NCBI RefSeq assembly: GCF_037975245.1
Contig: NC_092569.1
Span: 36,640,168-36,704,167 of the forward strand
Source: Apostichopus japonicus
Lineage: Eukaryota; Echinodermata; Holothuroidea; Aspidochirotida; Stichopodidae
Direction: 5' to 3'
Length of the DNA: 64,000 nucleotides
Position numbers and translations under genes: made by a program. The notes below the pieces were generated by a model, which saw only the letters and a program-made list of their open reading frames with translations, was not told the origin of the DNA and made no database searches. Shown here piece after piece: positions 44,516 to 55,519 of this stretch (positions within the stretch are counted from its first letter, which is position 1; the number at the start of each line of letters is the position of its first letter).

Positions 44516-44945
44516 TAGGCCTGATGTTTTGATCCTAAAGTTTGAAGGCCTGATGTTTTGATCCTTATTGGATCTTTCTCAGAGGCAGACTTAATTGAAT
44601 ACAGACAGAGAAATGCAAAAGTGAAATATACAGATTGACAAACTATTTACTTTCAGCTGTGTTATATTATTAATGAAGTAACAGAAAGTTAGAAGGCCTG
44701 ATGTTTTGATCCTAAAGTTAGGCGGCCTGATGTTTTGATCCTAAAGTTAGAAGGCCTGATGTTTTGATCCTAAAGTTATGCCTGATGTTTTGATCCTTAA
44801 GTTATAAGGCTTGATCTTTTGATCCTAAAGTTATAAGGCCGGATGTTTTGATCCTAAAGTTAGAAGGCCTGATGTTTTGATCCTAAAGTTATGCCTGATG
44901 TTTGATCCTAAAGTTACATGGCTTGATGTTTTGATACTAACTGAG
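44516..44945. repeat. ~28-bp minisatellite
   Basis: About ten copies of GGCCTGATGTTTTGATCCTA plus AAGTTAGAA. A separate flanking pair of GACAGAGAAAGGCAAAAGTG segments (near 44602 and 44977) suggests a larger duplication. Confidence 0.92.
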
Positions 44946-45824
44946 TCTCTTTAAGGGGCAGACTAAATTAAATACAGACAGAGAAAGGCAAAAGTGAAAG
45001 AGACAGATTGACATAACAACTTACGTGAAACACTTAACGATGACAGTTTAAAATTGCAATGATGTACTATAGTATGCATGCAAGTACAGTATTAATAGTC
45101 AATGTATATATATTTGAAATATTTCAATAATAACCTACAGTAGCTCTAATGACAACAGATTAACACAGATCCACAAACCTAGTTCTAAGTACGACCAAGG
45201 AACTACTGATACAATTAACTCAATTCACAAAGAATAGGCAGGAGTATAGATTTAATTTGAAGCCCATTTTTGACCAAGATGCTGATATTATAATGTTCTC
45301 ACTGTTATAAAGTGGACACCTTCCACCATTTCAAACCCAGAAGATTAACACCTTTTAGGTTCTTCTAGTTCAATATATTTCCGTTCAGCCAATCAGTCCT
45401 GAAACCTAATATATAAATCTTGTCGTAGTTGATTGAATGACCTTTAATTTTGTTTGGTCTCTGTTTTGATTTAGTTCTCACTACAATAGATCTTATATTC
45501 ACCTCTAATTAAATTTCACGTTTCTACCGACCGGTGAGCTTTACTCTACCTCATAATTTTCTGCCTTCTGGCTCAACTGTGAACATTATTGACACCTTCA
45601 AGATATTTTCACAGGATAGAGAGTAAGCAAGCAAGTGTTCTTTCCTTAAAGTAGTTGTATGTTGTATATAGTCACAAAGGAGCTGGATACTTGATCTGAT
45701 TTGTGTACTACTGGCTGCACATGTTATCATTACTGCAAATGTCAGTATTTGTATACTCAGTATGTCCTATCTTTCATGCAGACATTTCATTACGAGTACA
45801 AACTATGTTTTTATCAGTACACAC

Positions 45825-45985
45825 TAGATATCAATACACAATATATATCAGTACACAGTATATATACACAATATGTCAGTATACACTATATATCAGTACA
45901 CACTATATATCAGTACACACTATATATCAGTACACACTATATATCAGTACACACTATATCAGTACACACTACATTAGTACACAAA
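45825..45985. repeat. ~17-bp TATATCAGTACACAC minisatellite
   Basis: Tandem copies of CACTATATATCAGTACA with small variants. Confidence 0.92.
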
Positions 45986-45999
45986 AGTATGAATACGAA

Positions 46000-47670
46000 A
46001 TCCATTAAAAACTGTTCAAAATTGTGTTCCAATATTTGAAACTTTGAGGCCATTTTAATAAATGCAGCAATCTACAGTAAGTTGTATATAATCCCTTTGC
46101 ACTGAATAGCACATCATGTGCAACCATCACTGTATGACTATTAGTATGTACGTAGATTGTAAATTATTAAAAGTACAAAACAAATTATTACAACTGAAGG
46201 TAGCCAGTCAGAATATAACAGATTTGAAGTGTAGAGACCAAACATTTTACTTTTCTTTTCTTGCGTTTACCATTTTCTTAATAATCTGATGTTACTTCAT
46301 GCAACTGACACTCTATGATCTGTATTACTGTACAATAAATACATTAACAGCACTGCCCTCAGTGCGTCTGTGTAAAATCAGCAATTTTCTTCTCAAATAC
46401 TAATAAGGAGTGATGTCACTGATGTGAGAGATTTTGCTCATATATATATATTAGACCCTAAACTATGTCTTACAAACCACTCTGAAATCTAAACAAGAGA
46501 CAGCATGTTTCATAATTCACTGGCATCGTATATAAGCAACAGTTTATCTCCAAGTACACATGATAACACACGACGACGACGACGCTCCAGATATCATTCT
46601 GAGAGGTTGAATCTCACGCAAGAATTGATGATGTCCTCTGAATCTCCCTCCTCTCTTGCTTCGTGAGATGGAGGAGGAAGATGCTAATGGACAGCTGCTT
46701 CTTCAGATCTTTGCAAATTTCCAAAGACTTGACGGAAGGAATTCCGAGCCATCAATTGTTGATATGCCGATATACTTTGTGCATTCGGCGACAAGGGATT
46801 CTATGTCATCCATGCAAATTTCCTCAACAAACTGAAGCAGGGAGACCTGCGGCATCCATGATGGAGAAATCCACAAATTTGTAGACTGCACACGTAGGTT
46901 GATGGAATGAGAAGCAGGGATTGTCTATACAGAGGATACATGGAAGTGATGTAGAAAAAGTCTCAGTCTAGCAAAGATACAATATTGTTTAACTGAGAAG
47001 CACAAGGGGATCGAACAATATTAGTAACAGTACAATATACAGTATTATTGTGTCATCTTGTAACAGTGTTTGGTCAATGTTTTGCCATTCTTTACCCAAA
47101 TTAGATTCATATCAAGCTGATATTTCCATTTCAATTAATGAAAAATAACAACACAAATTCAAAGAAGGTTTATTACTGAACTTTTTGGATGACAATGTTG
47201 GCAACATTTAGGAACTTCTTCATTCATTATATACTTGCTTTTGGAGCTGATTTTCATACATTTTAAATATAATTCAAAGCTTAAGTCTCATAAACATGCA
47301 GTTCATTATCTTTCTATTAAGAAGTTTGGTACTATTTGAATAATCAAACAGCAGTCTTAACATTTCTGGTTTTGATTTTGTTTGATTTGGGATTACATGG
47401 TTAACAGTCAAATTGTTGAATCAAACTGAATCAATGAATTTAGCAAAGTATAAAATCTTGATTCATGACAAAGTCTAGTTGTCTTAAGAGACCAACTAAA
47501 ATCCTATTTGAATTCTTCTACTGTACAGTCTGTAACTATAACTACTCCAGACAAACTGTAGTCTGCAGTATTTGGAATATATGCAAAGTGAGAAGAGAGT
47601 AATATTCCACAATGATGGTTGAATAGGTAGACAATTATACAACACTATTTCTAAACAGTTTAATCTCATA
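46000..47670. other. Mostly unique sequence with an ambiguous coding-like segment at 46560-46900
   Basis: The segment 46560-46900 is less AT-rich and open for 55-62 codons on both strands (+ frame MEEEDANGQLLLQIFANFQR from 46669; minus frame with WMPQVSLLQFVEEICMDDIE). I cannot recognise either product or find convincing splice partners. Confidence 0.3.
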
Positions 47671-47676
47671 TCTCAC

Positions 47677-47753
47677 CTCGTCTCACCACCATCTTCAAGA
47701 CCAACATATCCAGTCACTGCCTCTTCAAATTTTGCTCTGATTAGAGGCTTAAA
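47677..47753 (-). CDS. Possible orphan exon of unknown gene
   Basis: Between AACTAAG and GTGAGATATG on the minus strand, encoding FKPLIRAKFEEAVTGYVGLE then DGGET. Reads like coding sequence, but I do not recognise it, and its phase (0 in, 2 out) does not fit directly to the first seen dystrobrevin exon. Confidence 0.2.
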
Positions 47754-48140
47754 CTTAGTTGACACAAGTTGTTAAAGAAGGACACCTTGCAAATTTATGT
47801 TCTTCCTCCTAGTAGGCTAGTACAACATCTTTACTTGTCACTTTCAAATGTCACAGACAAACACAATGGATAAACTCTAATATCATTCTTTTGCAATTAC
47901 CTGATCTGACAATGATGAAGTTATCCTGTATGTCACTTGTATCTATAGTACGTTACTTACAATCTAAGAATATTCTGTCTGGTCATGTGACAAGACTCAA
48001 TTACATCACAATGCCTGTAATGGATATCGTTTTCTTTATTTCTTTGTTTTTTGTATTGAAACAATCGCCCAATTGCTCATTAACCTGTCTGTATTCTGTG
48101 CGTGTTTTTGTCCCTTCTGTTACTGTTACTTGTCATTCAG

Positions 48141-48176
48141 CCTTTGAAGAAGATCCTGCTAGGATCGAAACGTCAG
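48141..48176 (+). other. Possible degenerate hammerhead-like stem of a Penelope-type element
   Basis: GATCCTGCTAGGATC hairpin (48152-48166) followed by GAAACGTC, resembling stem II and the GAAA strand of hammerhead ribozymes found in Penelope-like retroelements. The CTGATGA core is not present, so any ribozyme would be dead. Confidence 0.2.
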
Positions 48177-48805
48177 GCCAACTTACTTTATAACACATTC
48201 TCTTACACATGCTCTCTAGTGGATTTAGCACTTTGCCAACAGTGTTATTTTATTTTTATTTCAATTGTTTTTTAATAAATAAGGAAATTAACTCTCCCGC
48301 ACATATTCGTACAACAACACACTCTTAGTGTGGCCAATGACATGAATTCAAAGACAACATTTTGGAAGACCACAAGCATTCTAATTTCAGCTTGATATGA
48401 AATAGAAAACTTGACTCTTATTTTGGAATTTGGAATAAATCAAAAGATTTTTAACAGCACAACAGAGTTAACACAACCAAAATATCAGGATTAAGCTAAC
48501 CTTTGATAAGTACAAAAAAACTAGTCTGTTTAAATATTCTCTCTTGCACAACTTGTCAGCAGTTTGGACTTACTGTATTCCTCCATTACTAGCGATCTCT
48601 ACCACATTTAATGGGAGGATGACAGTTCAATTTGCATCTGCTAAAACTGTTTCCAGCTCAATAAATCACCTACAGTAGCAACAACCAGTCAATCACCCAG
48701 CGATATGCTAATACAGTTGGAAGTGAAGAATTTGAATAATTCAATGCAATAATTAGCCTGGAGAATTAATGATTGAATTAATTAAATCTGTCAAATATCG
48801 ATGAA

Positions 48806-49152
48806 GCACACCTGATCCTTGAAGAACAGCTCTAATAGCATAGAACACCATAGTTAGTGATTATTCAATGCTCTAATAGCATAGAATACAGTAGTTAGTG
48901 ATTATTCAATGCTCTAATAGCATAGAATACTGTAGTTAGTGATTATTTAATGCTCTAATAGCATAGAATACTGTAGTTAGTGATTATCCAATGCTGTTAG
49001 CATAGAATACTGTAGTCAGTGATTATCCAATGCTCTAATAGCATAGAATACTGTAGTTAGTGATTATTCAATGCTCTAATAGCATAGAATACAGTAGTTA
49101 GTGATTATTCAATGCTCTAATAGCATAGAATACTGTAGTTAGTGATTATTTA
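48806..49152. repeat. ~42-bp minisatellite, left part, interrupted by LINE
   Basis: Eight or so copies of GCTCTAATAGCATAGAATAC plus TGTAGTTAGTGATTATTCAA. Continues at 53115 after the LINE. Confidence 0.95.
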
Positions 49153-49234
49153 CAACAACAACAACAACAACAACAATTAATATTTATATAGCGCTATTCC
49201 ATCTAGATCATAGCGCTTGTGACACAGACACAAC

Positions 49235-52200
49235 TTAGCATGGAAATAGGTGAGTCTTAAGATTACTACGAAATTGAGAAATATTGTCAGTTTCTCTGAT
49301 AGTACGAGGGAGATTGTTCCATGACTGTGGGCCGGCTACACTGAACGATTTCTGACCCAAGACCTTGTTCGTTCTAGGAACATTCAAGCGGGTTATGTCA
49401 TGAGTAGAGCGGAGAGTTCTTTGGGGAGTATAAGGTGACAGTAGATTGGATAAATAAACAGGTGCAGTATTGTTCATGGATTTAAAGACATAAAGACAGA
49501 GTTTAAACTGAATCCTTTCCCTTATTGGCAGCCAGTGGAGTTCTTTAAGTGTTGGAGTAATGTGATCTCTCTTGGATATGGAGCATACCAACCGGGCAGC
49601 ATTGTTCTGCAATCTCTGAACTCTGTCCAATTCATGTTCCGTAGCACCAAAAAGAAGAAGATTTCCATAGTCGAGACGAGAGATGACTAAAGCCCTGACG
49701 ACATGATGGAGAGTTTCTTTATCAAGATATCTCTTTATTCTCCGGATGTTTCTTAACTGGAAATGTATTGATTGACAGAGGCTAGATATTTGTTTAGTCA
49801 TAGTCATATTTGCATCAAAAATTATGCCCAAGTTCCGAACCGACTGTGTTGGTTCAATATGTGCATCACCGATTTTCAGTAACACAGGTGGCAGTTTCTG
49901 AAGAAAATAGGGTGATCCAAGCACAATGAACTCTGTTTTGCTCTCATTTAATTTTAACTTGTTGCAAGACATCCACTCTTGGATTTCAGCAATACACAGT
50001 TGAAGCCTCTCAATAGCATGCTGCCGTGCACCTGGTATTTTTGGGTCAAAAGAACAGTACAACTGTGTGTCATCTGCATAGAGATGAAAGTCTAAGGCAT
50101 GACGACGAATGATTTTACCGAGAGGGAGTGTGTAGATTACAAACTTTAAGGGGCCAAGGATAGAGCCTTGTGGCAGTCCATACTCTAAATCAACAGGATC
50201 AGAGTAGTTGTTGCCAATGGAAACACGGCTTTGTCTATCAGACAGGTAGGATTTGAACCATTGGAGGGCAATCCCTGATATTCCCAACTTTGTATTCATT
50301 CTCTTAAGCAGTACATCATGGTCTACAGTGTCAAAGGCGGCGGACAAGTCCAATAACACCAGAAAAACAACATGAGACTTGTCCATCGCCTTAAGTACAT
50401 CATCTTTAACCCTCAAGAGTGCTGTCTCAGTACTGTTATGTGTCTTATATGCAGACTGGTACGGCTCGTCGAGATTGTGCAGAGATATGTGCTGTTTCAA
50501 CTGTGTGGCAACAGCTTTTTCAATGAGCTTTGCCACAAATCTGATATTTGATACAGGACGATAACTACTTAAAGCATTGTGATCCAAGGAAGGTTTCTTC
50601 AAAATTGGCGATATTATGGCTTGACCAAGAGAATTTGGGAAAATGCCGGATGAGAGAGATGCATTTATGATTGAGGTAAGTGCAGACAACATGATGTCTA
50701 GATTTTGTTTTAGTAGCCACGTAGGAATGGTGTCAAGGGTGCATGATTTACTTGCAAACCCCTTCACTAATTTCCGTACATCCTCCTCTGAAATCTGTTC
50801 AAATTCATTAAACATTTCCAAGTCGGTAGGCTGTTCATTGATCTCATTGGTAGCCTTATCATTGCCAGGCAGCTGCTCATCAAGAGCATTACGGATTTTA
50901 TCAACCTTGTCCTTGAAGAATGTGGCAAAGTCATTTGCCAGAAGTTGAGGTGAATCGGATTGAGGAAGAATTCTACGGTTTTTGTTGAGCAAGGAGTTTA
51001 CAGTTTTAAAAACATCCTTTTTGTCAGAATTTGCAAGAGAGGACCTGTAAAACTCGATCTTACTGGCATCAATCAATTGGTTGACTCTATCCCTCTGATT
51101 TTCATAAGCCATACGATCGATCTCAGTACCCGATTTGCGCCATTTTCGCTCAAATTTCCTTCTCAAACGTCTTTCAACACTGATATCACGATTATACCAA
51201 GGTTGCTTGGGTCGTAACTTATGAGACTTGGTTTTGAGAGGTGCGTGCTTGTCGAGTACAGAAGTGATGGCTGAATCAAAGCTGGTCAGCAGTTCCACAG
51301 GTGACTCACTAGATTGTACTTCACAAAATTTAGATGCAAGGTCTTTTTTAAAAGCATTGTGGTCCATACGCTGGAAGTTTCGGCAAGTAGTGACGGAGTT
51401 TAGAGGCACAGATTTCTCTTGGTTTAGCACACAATGAATCATGTGATGATCAGATAAAGAGCTAACTTTCACCTTAAATTCATTGATTAATTCATCATCA
51501 CAGCGTGTTATGACAAGATCCAGAGTATGTCCAGACCTATGTGTAGGCTCAAGAATGTGCTGGTACAAACCAGAAGAAACAAGAGTTGCGTTAAATTTCC
51601 TAACAACTGGGTGATCAGGCTTGTCAACATGGATGTTGAAGTCACCTAGTATGAATAATCTGCTTGTTAAAGATGATATGTTGGTAATAAAGTCATCAAA
51701 TTCTTCTAGGAAATCAAAAGTTTTCTTTGGGAAAGGATCAGGGCGATAAACGACAACATATGTAATACCATTTATCGGGTCTGTGATGCAAGCATATTCA
51801 AAGGTATGAGCAATCAGATTAGGTTTGAATGTCCGAAATTTCATCGCTGTTTTATAAACTATCGCAATACCTCCGTGGTCATCAGTACCTCTTGGATAAT
51901 TTAAGAAGGAGTATGTTGGTGGTGTGCATTCTCCAATGGTAACAGCATCATTTTCATTCAACCACGATTCTGTTATGCACATAACATCAATATCATGCTC
52001 AATTAGGTAGTCACTTAAAAATGTGGTTTTATTTCCGACAGACCGGATGTTCCAAAGGCACATTGTAACCTTTTTCTTGATGGTAGTTGTGTTTGTAGGA
52101 GTTGAATTGCGGACAGTTTCTAAATTTGTGGATTCCAATGTGAAATTTGGAATATGTTTAACTTTCCCCCTATTTCCACGATGTGTTGGATGTCTGTTGT

Positions 52201-52618
52201 TTATACCAAGAGTCACTAAATGTCTCCACAAAGTGTTAGAAACATGGGCTTTGGCATTCACATTTAGATTTATATGGAGTAACTGTTCCGTGGTGTAAGA
52301 GTATGTAGGTCTTGATTTGACTGAAGTAAGAGTAGGTGCTGGTGTAACATCAGGACCGGGGTTTGGATGAACGTCACCTGCCTTGAGGAGTTGGAGCTTG
52401 AAAGTCACTGTGGAGTTTGAATAAAGTGCAATATTTCTACCAAGAAATTTGTGATGATCAAGTTTACTATTGAAGTAACTAGTACCATTGGTATTCACAT
52501 GTAGTAGTACATTACACTGGAAGATAGTGCAGTGTAGTAGGATGCACACAACAAAAGCCAACTTGGTGTAAGCCATTGTGTCATAGGAAGAAATCCATTG
52601 TATCATCCACTTGAGCAC
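49235..52618 (-). CDS. LINE polyprotein: 2A-like leader, APE endonuclease, reverse transcriptase
   Basis: 1127 codons. Residues 15-40 are hydrophobic and signal-peptide-like. Residues 81-89 read GDVHPNPGP, the 2A ribosome-skipping motif family (NPGP core kept, His and Pro where viral 2As usually have Glu and a variable residue). APE endonuclease about 186-396: WN at 189-190, E217 in TESW, GDFN at 325-328, SDHH at 389-392. Reverse transcriptase about 668-960: LLDLSAAFD (757 and 763 acidic), YGLPQGS, YADD at 847-850. The C-terminal part has the SRLDYGN, RLQNNAARL and HWLPIRERI motifs of CR1/L2-type elements. These enzymes nick target DNA and prime reverse transcription there. No frameshift or missing catalytic residue seen. 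The alternative start is Met15. Confidence 0.95.
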   Translation of the reverse strand: MLKWMIQWISSYDTMAYTKLAFVVCILLHCTIFQCNVLLHVNTNGTSYFNSKLDHHKFLGRNIALYSNSTVTFKLQLLKAGDVHPNPGPDVTPAPTLTSVKSRPTYSYTTEQLLHINLNVNAKAHVSNTLWRHLVTLGINNRHPTHRGNRGKVKHIPNFTLESTNLETVRNSTPTNTTTIKKKVTMCLWNIRSVGNKTTFLSDYLIEHDIDVMCITESWLNENDAVTIGECTPPTYSFLNYPRGTDDHGGIAIVYKTAMKFRTFKPNLIAHTFEYACITDPINGITYVVVYRPDPFPKKTFDFLEEFDDFITNISSLTSRLFILGDFNIHVDKPDHPVVRKFNATLVSSGLYQHILEPTHRSGHTLDLVITRCDDELINEFKVKVSSLSDHHMIHCVLNQEKSVPLNSVTTCRNFQRMDHNAFKKDLASKFCEVQSSESPVELLTSFDSAITSVLDKHAPLKTKSHKLRPKQPWYNRDISVERRLRRKFERKWRKSGTEIDRMAYENQRDRVNQLIDASKIEFYRSSLANSDKKDVFKTVNSLLNKNRRILPQSDSPQLLANDFATFFKDKVDKIRNALDEQLPGNDKATNEINEQPTDLEMFNEFEQISEEDVRKLVKGFASKSCTLDTIPTWLLKQNLDIMLSALTSIINASLSSGIFPNSLGQAIISPILKKPSLDHNALSSYRPVSNIRFVAKLIEKAVATQLKQHISLHNLDEPYQSAYKTHNSTETALLRVKDDVLKAMDKSHVVFLVLLDLSAAFDTVDHDVLLKRMNTKLGISGIALQWFKSYLSDRQSRVSIGNNYSDPVDLEYGLPQGSILGPLKFVIYTLPLGKIIRRHALDFHLYADDTQLYCSFDPKIPGARQHAIERLQLCIAEIQEWMSCNKLKLNESKTEFIVLGSPYFLQKLPPVLLKIGDAHIEPTQSVRNLGIIFDANMTMTKQISSLCQSIHFQLRNIRRIKRYLDKETLHHVVRALVISRLDYGNLLLFGATEHELDRVQRLQNNAARLVCSISKRDHITPTLKELHWLPIRERIQFKLCLYVFKSMNNTAPVYLSNLLSPYTPQRTLRSTHDITRLNVPRTNKVLGQKSFSVAGPQSWNNLPRTIRETDNISQFRSNLKTHLFPC

Positions 52619-52890
52619 GTCAATAATATTGATCTTTCCTGGAAATGAGATTCACTGATGCATGGTTGAACATGGATAGTGCAGTGTAGTAGGAGGCACA
52701 CAACAAAAGCCAACTTGGTGTAAGCCATTGTGTCATAGGAAGAAATCCATTGTATCATCCACTTGAGCGCGACAATAGTATTGATCTTTCCTGGAAATGA
52801 GATTCACTGATGCATGGTTGAACACTTGAACACGTCAATAATATTGATCTTTCCTGGAAATGAGATTCACTGATGCATGGTTGAACATGG
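52518..52890 (-). repeat. Tandem duplication at LINE 5' end
   Basis: About 155-bp segment covering the leader start and 5' UTR (AGTGCAGTGTAGTAGGA to TGCATGGTTGAAC) occurs at 52518-52673 and 52674-52820, with a third partial copy at 52821-52890. Copies differ at a few positions. Confidence 0.88.
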
Positions 52891-53114
52891 TCCAAAATGT
52901 AGAGTAGAATACAAGAAGACACATATGAAGTTCCAAAAAATACAGCAAAGGTTGAAATCCAAATGTCACCAAAATTGTCCAGTAGTTGAAGGATGCTATT
53001 CTCAACCTCTCTGTGTAAATTCACAATATAACTCTCAGATGGGACATCACAAAAGTATGCTAAGAAGAGTGCTGATGTGGAGGCGACCTGCAAGGGTGCA
53101 CTACCAAACTAGAC

Positions 53115-53610
53115 TATTTAATGCTCTAATAGCATAGAATACTGTAGTTAGTGATTATCCAATGCTGTTAGCATAGAATACTGTAGTCAGTGATTATCCA
53201 ATGCTCTAATAGCATAGAATACTGTAGTCAGTGATTATCCAATGCTCTAATAGCATAGAATACCATAGTTAGTGATTATCCAATGCTTTTCGCATAGAAT
53301 ACCTTACCTATAGTTAGTGATAATTCAATGCTCTTAGCATAGAATACCGTTGATCAGTGATTATTCAATGCTCTTAGCATGGAATACCGTAGTTAGTGGT
53401 TATTGAATGCTCTTAGCATAGAATACCGTAGTAAGTGATTATTCAATGCTCTTAGCATAGAATACTGTAGTTAGTGATTATTCAATGCTCTTAGCATAGA
53501 ATACCATACAGACTACAGTAGTTAGTGATTATATCCAATGCTCTTAGCATAGAATAACATAGTTAGTGATTATTCAATGCTCTTAGCATAGAATACCATA
53601 GTTTCTTGGC
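53115..53610. repeat. ~42-bp minisatellite, right part
   Basis: Continuation of 48806-49152. Copies to the right are more diverged (GCTCTTAGCATAGAATACC). Confidence 0.93.
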
Positions 53611-53865
53611 ACACTCTCTGGTGGCTAGCACAATGTTTAGAGAACATTAATTATTAAAGTGCTAGTAAACAAAACCTACTGCTAGCCATGAAGGCAATTG
53701 CAGTCTCATTCCCTGGCACACTCTTTGCACACTCTTTGCCGTCTAGTACTTTGTTAGAGTGCTATTAGTTAGAGAACATTAATATTAAAGTGCTATTGAA
53801 CAAAACCTACTGCTAGCCATGAAGGCATTATTGCATTCTCATTCCCTGGCACACTTGATCTGTCA
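53610..53865. repeat. Two-copy ~125-bp duplication
   Basis: Both copies contain AACAAAACCTACTGCTAGCC, ATGAAGGCA and CATTCCCTGGCACAC. Confidence 0.85.
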
Positions 53866-54499
53866 GTTCAAGTTAACTTCCACATCTCTGGTGGCTGACA
53901 AACTATTAAACCAACATCTTGATTCAATTTCACAAATTAACTTTACAGCTCCTCCATTATAGGTCAGGGAATTTGCAGCTATTTTACAGACAAGTTAGTT
54001 GAACATTCAGATAGAAATGAAAGTCCAAAGATCTGACAAGGGTCATCCTCAGGGGAGGTATGTCATATCAGCCATGTAAAGAACTTCCTGCTGGTAAGAC
54101 AGTGCAGACTATACAGGCTCCACAGTTGATTTTAAATGTTCTAAGAGTGACTTCAAAACCCATTCAGATATCTGTATTGTAAAAGGCTTCTGATTTGTTA
54201 TTAGTATTAAGGACTACAGTATGACTACTGTAGCTTGATGCTGACTTTCAATATTAACAATATAACACAGTATGTTAGTGTTGCTCATACCTTTAATATT
54301 ACGTACAGGAGGTATATATGTTAGGACATGATAGACAATTAATTTCTGATTAATAAACATAAAATGGGATTTTCTATTGAAGTTCAAATACAACTTTAAG
54401 TTCAATTAACATTACCTACAGTTCTGAAGACTCAGGACTACTTATGACATTGGGTGAAGTGGTTTTAAGCAAGCATCTATGTAAGACTTCTCTCCTTGG

Positions 54500-54945
54500 T
54501 ATTCAGAGTATGAGACAGTAGTATTCTGTAGTATAATGTAGTATGTACTGTAGTGTACAATAATATACAGTAGTATACAGTAGTATGCGGTTGTTACTGT
54601 ATTATACAGTAGTATACAGCTGTATACAGTTGAATACTGTACAGTACAGTATACATACTGTACAGTAGTACACAGTACGCTGTACCTATGCTGCAGTATA
54701 CAGTTGTATACTGTAGTATACAGTACTACACAGTAGTATACAGTAGTATGCTGTAGTATACAGTTGTATACTGTAGTATAGTACAGTATATACATACTGT
54801 ACAGTAGTACACAGTAGTATGCTGTAGTATGCTGTAGTATACAGTTGTATACTGTAGTATATAGTATACTGTACTGCAGTATTGTACCGTATATATACAG
54901 TACTGTTATATACAGTAGTATACAGCACTATACAGTGTAACGTGG
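54500..54945. repeat. TACTGTA/TATACAGTA low-complexity region
   Basis: Degenerate ~10-11-bp repeats such as AGTAGTATACAGTTGTATAC, self-complementary and likely to fold into long hairpins. Minus frames are open through it but are only repeat. Confidence 0.9.
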
Positions 54946-55512
54946 GCAATATTAAAGCACCCATCTACATTGCATACAGTGTAACATGGGCAATTTTAAA
55001 GCACCCATCTACATTGTATACTGTACAGTGTAACATGGGCACTATTTAAATACCCATATGTTATAAAAATTACTGGTTTATAGATTTACGAGTGACTGTA
55101 ATAGGCTGTTGAAACGCTTAGAAATCCTAAAGGATGTCTTCTAGGTAATAATCCAATATAATCCGGGCAGTTTTCGAAAGATTTGAATCCACTACGAAAA
55201 CGAAAACGCATGAGTAAACACTTTGAATGGTAGAATGAGAAGGAAGGGCATTGACCGGAAGGAACCGGTCACTGAGGGTGCACAATGTTAAAAGATTACC
55301 AGGGCATACTAGACAAGGTAGAATGAGGTGCTAATGTTGTAGGGAGACAGGTAAGCGAGGAGCAAAGTAAATACAGTGTAACGTGGGCAATTTTAAAGCA
55401 CCCGTCTACATTGTATAGAGTAACATGGGCAATTTTAAAGCACCCGTCTTCACATGTATACAGTGTAACGTGGGCAATTTTAATGCACCCATCTACATTG
55501 TATACAGTGTAA
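54935..55512. repeat. ~45-bp repeat in two blocks split by a 320-bp unique insert
   Basis: TACAGTGTAACGTGGGCAAT and TTTAAAGCACCCATCTACAT occur three times at 54935-55050 and three times at 55372-55512. The intervening 55060-55370 is unlike the repeat and may be an insertion, though no clear target duplication is seen. Confidence 0.85.
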
Positions 55513-55519
55513 TAACTGA

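Larger units (their letters stand above)
49153..53114 (-). mobile_element. Full-length CR1/L2-like LINE, 3.96 kb
   Basis: Minus-strand element inserted in a 42-bp minisatellite with TATTTA duplicated at 49147-49152 and 53115-53120. The 3' end reads AATAGCGCTATATAAATATT followed by a (TTG)n tail at 49181-49153, as in CR1/L2 elements that end in a simple repeat. The 5' UTR (53114-52619) contains a tandem duplication. The single ORF is intact, suggesting recent activity. Confidence 0.92.

Noticed and set aside
46640-46891. Open frames on both strands (MEEEDANGQ... and ...WMPQVSLLQFVEE...)
   Set aside because: Coding-like composition but no recognised homology, mutually exclusive strands and no clear splice partners; recorded only as an ambiguous segment.
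48790-48840. Minus-strand AIRAVLQGSGVLHRY stretch at the edge of the 42-bp array
   Set aside because: Short, and the acceptor sequence present in array units (CTACAG) is mutated in the edge copy.
54442-54964. Tyr/Cys-rich minus frames of 92-117 codons
   Set aside because: Arise from TACTGTA-type low-complexity DNA.
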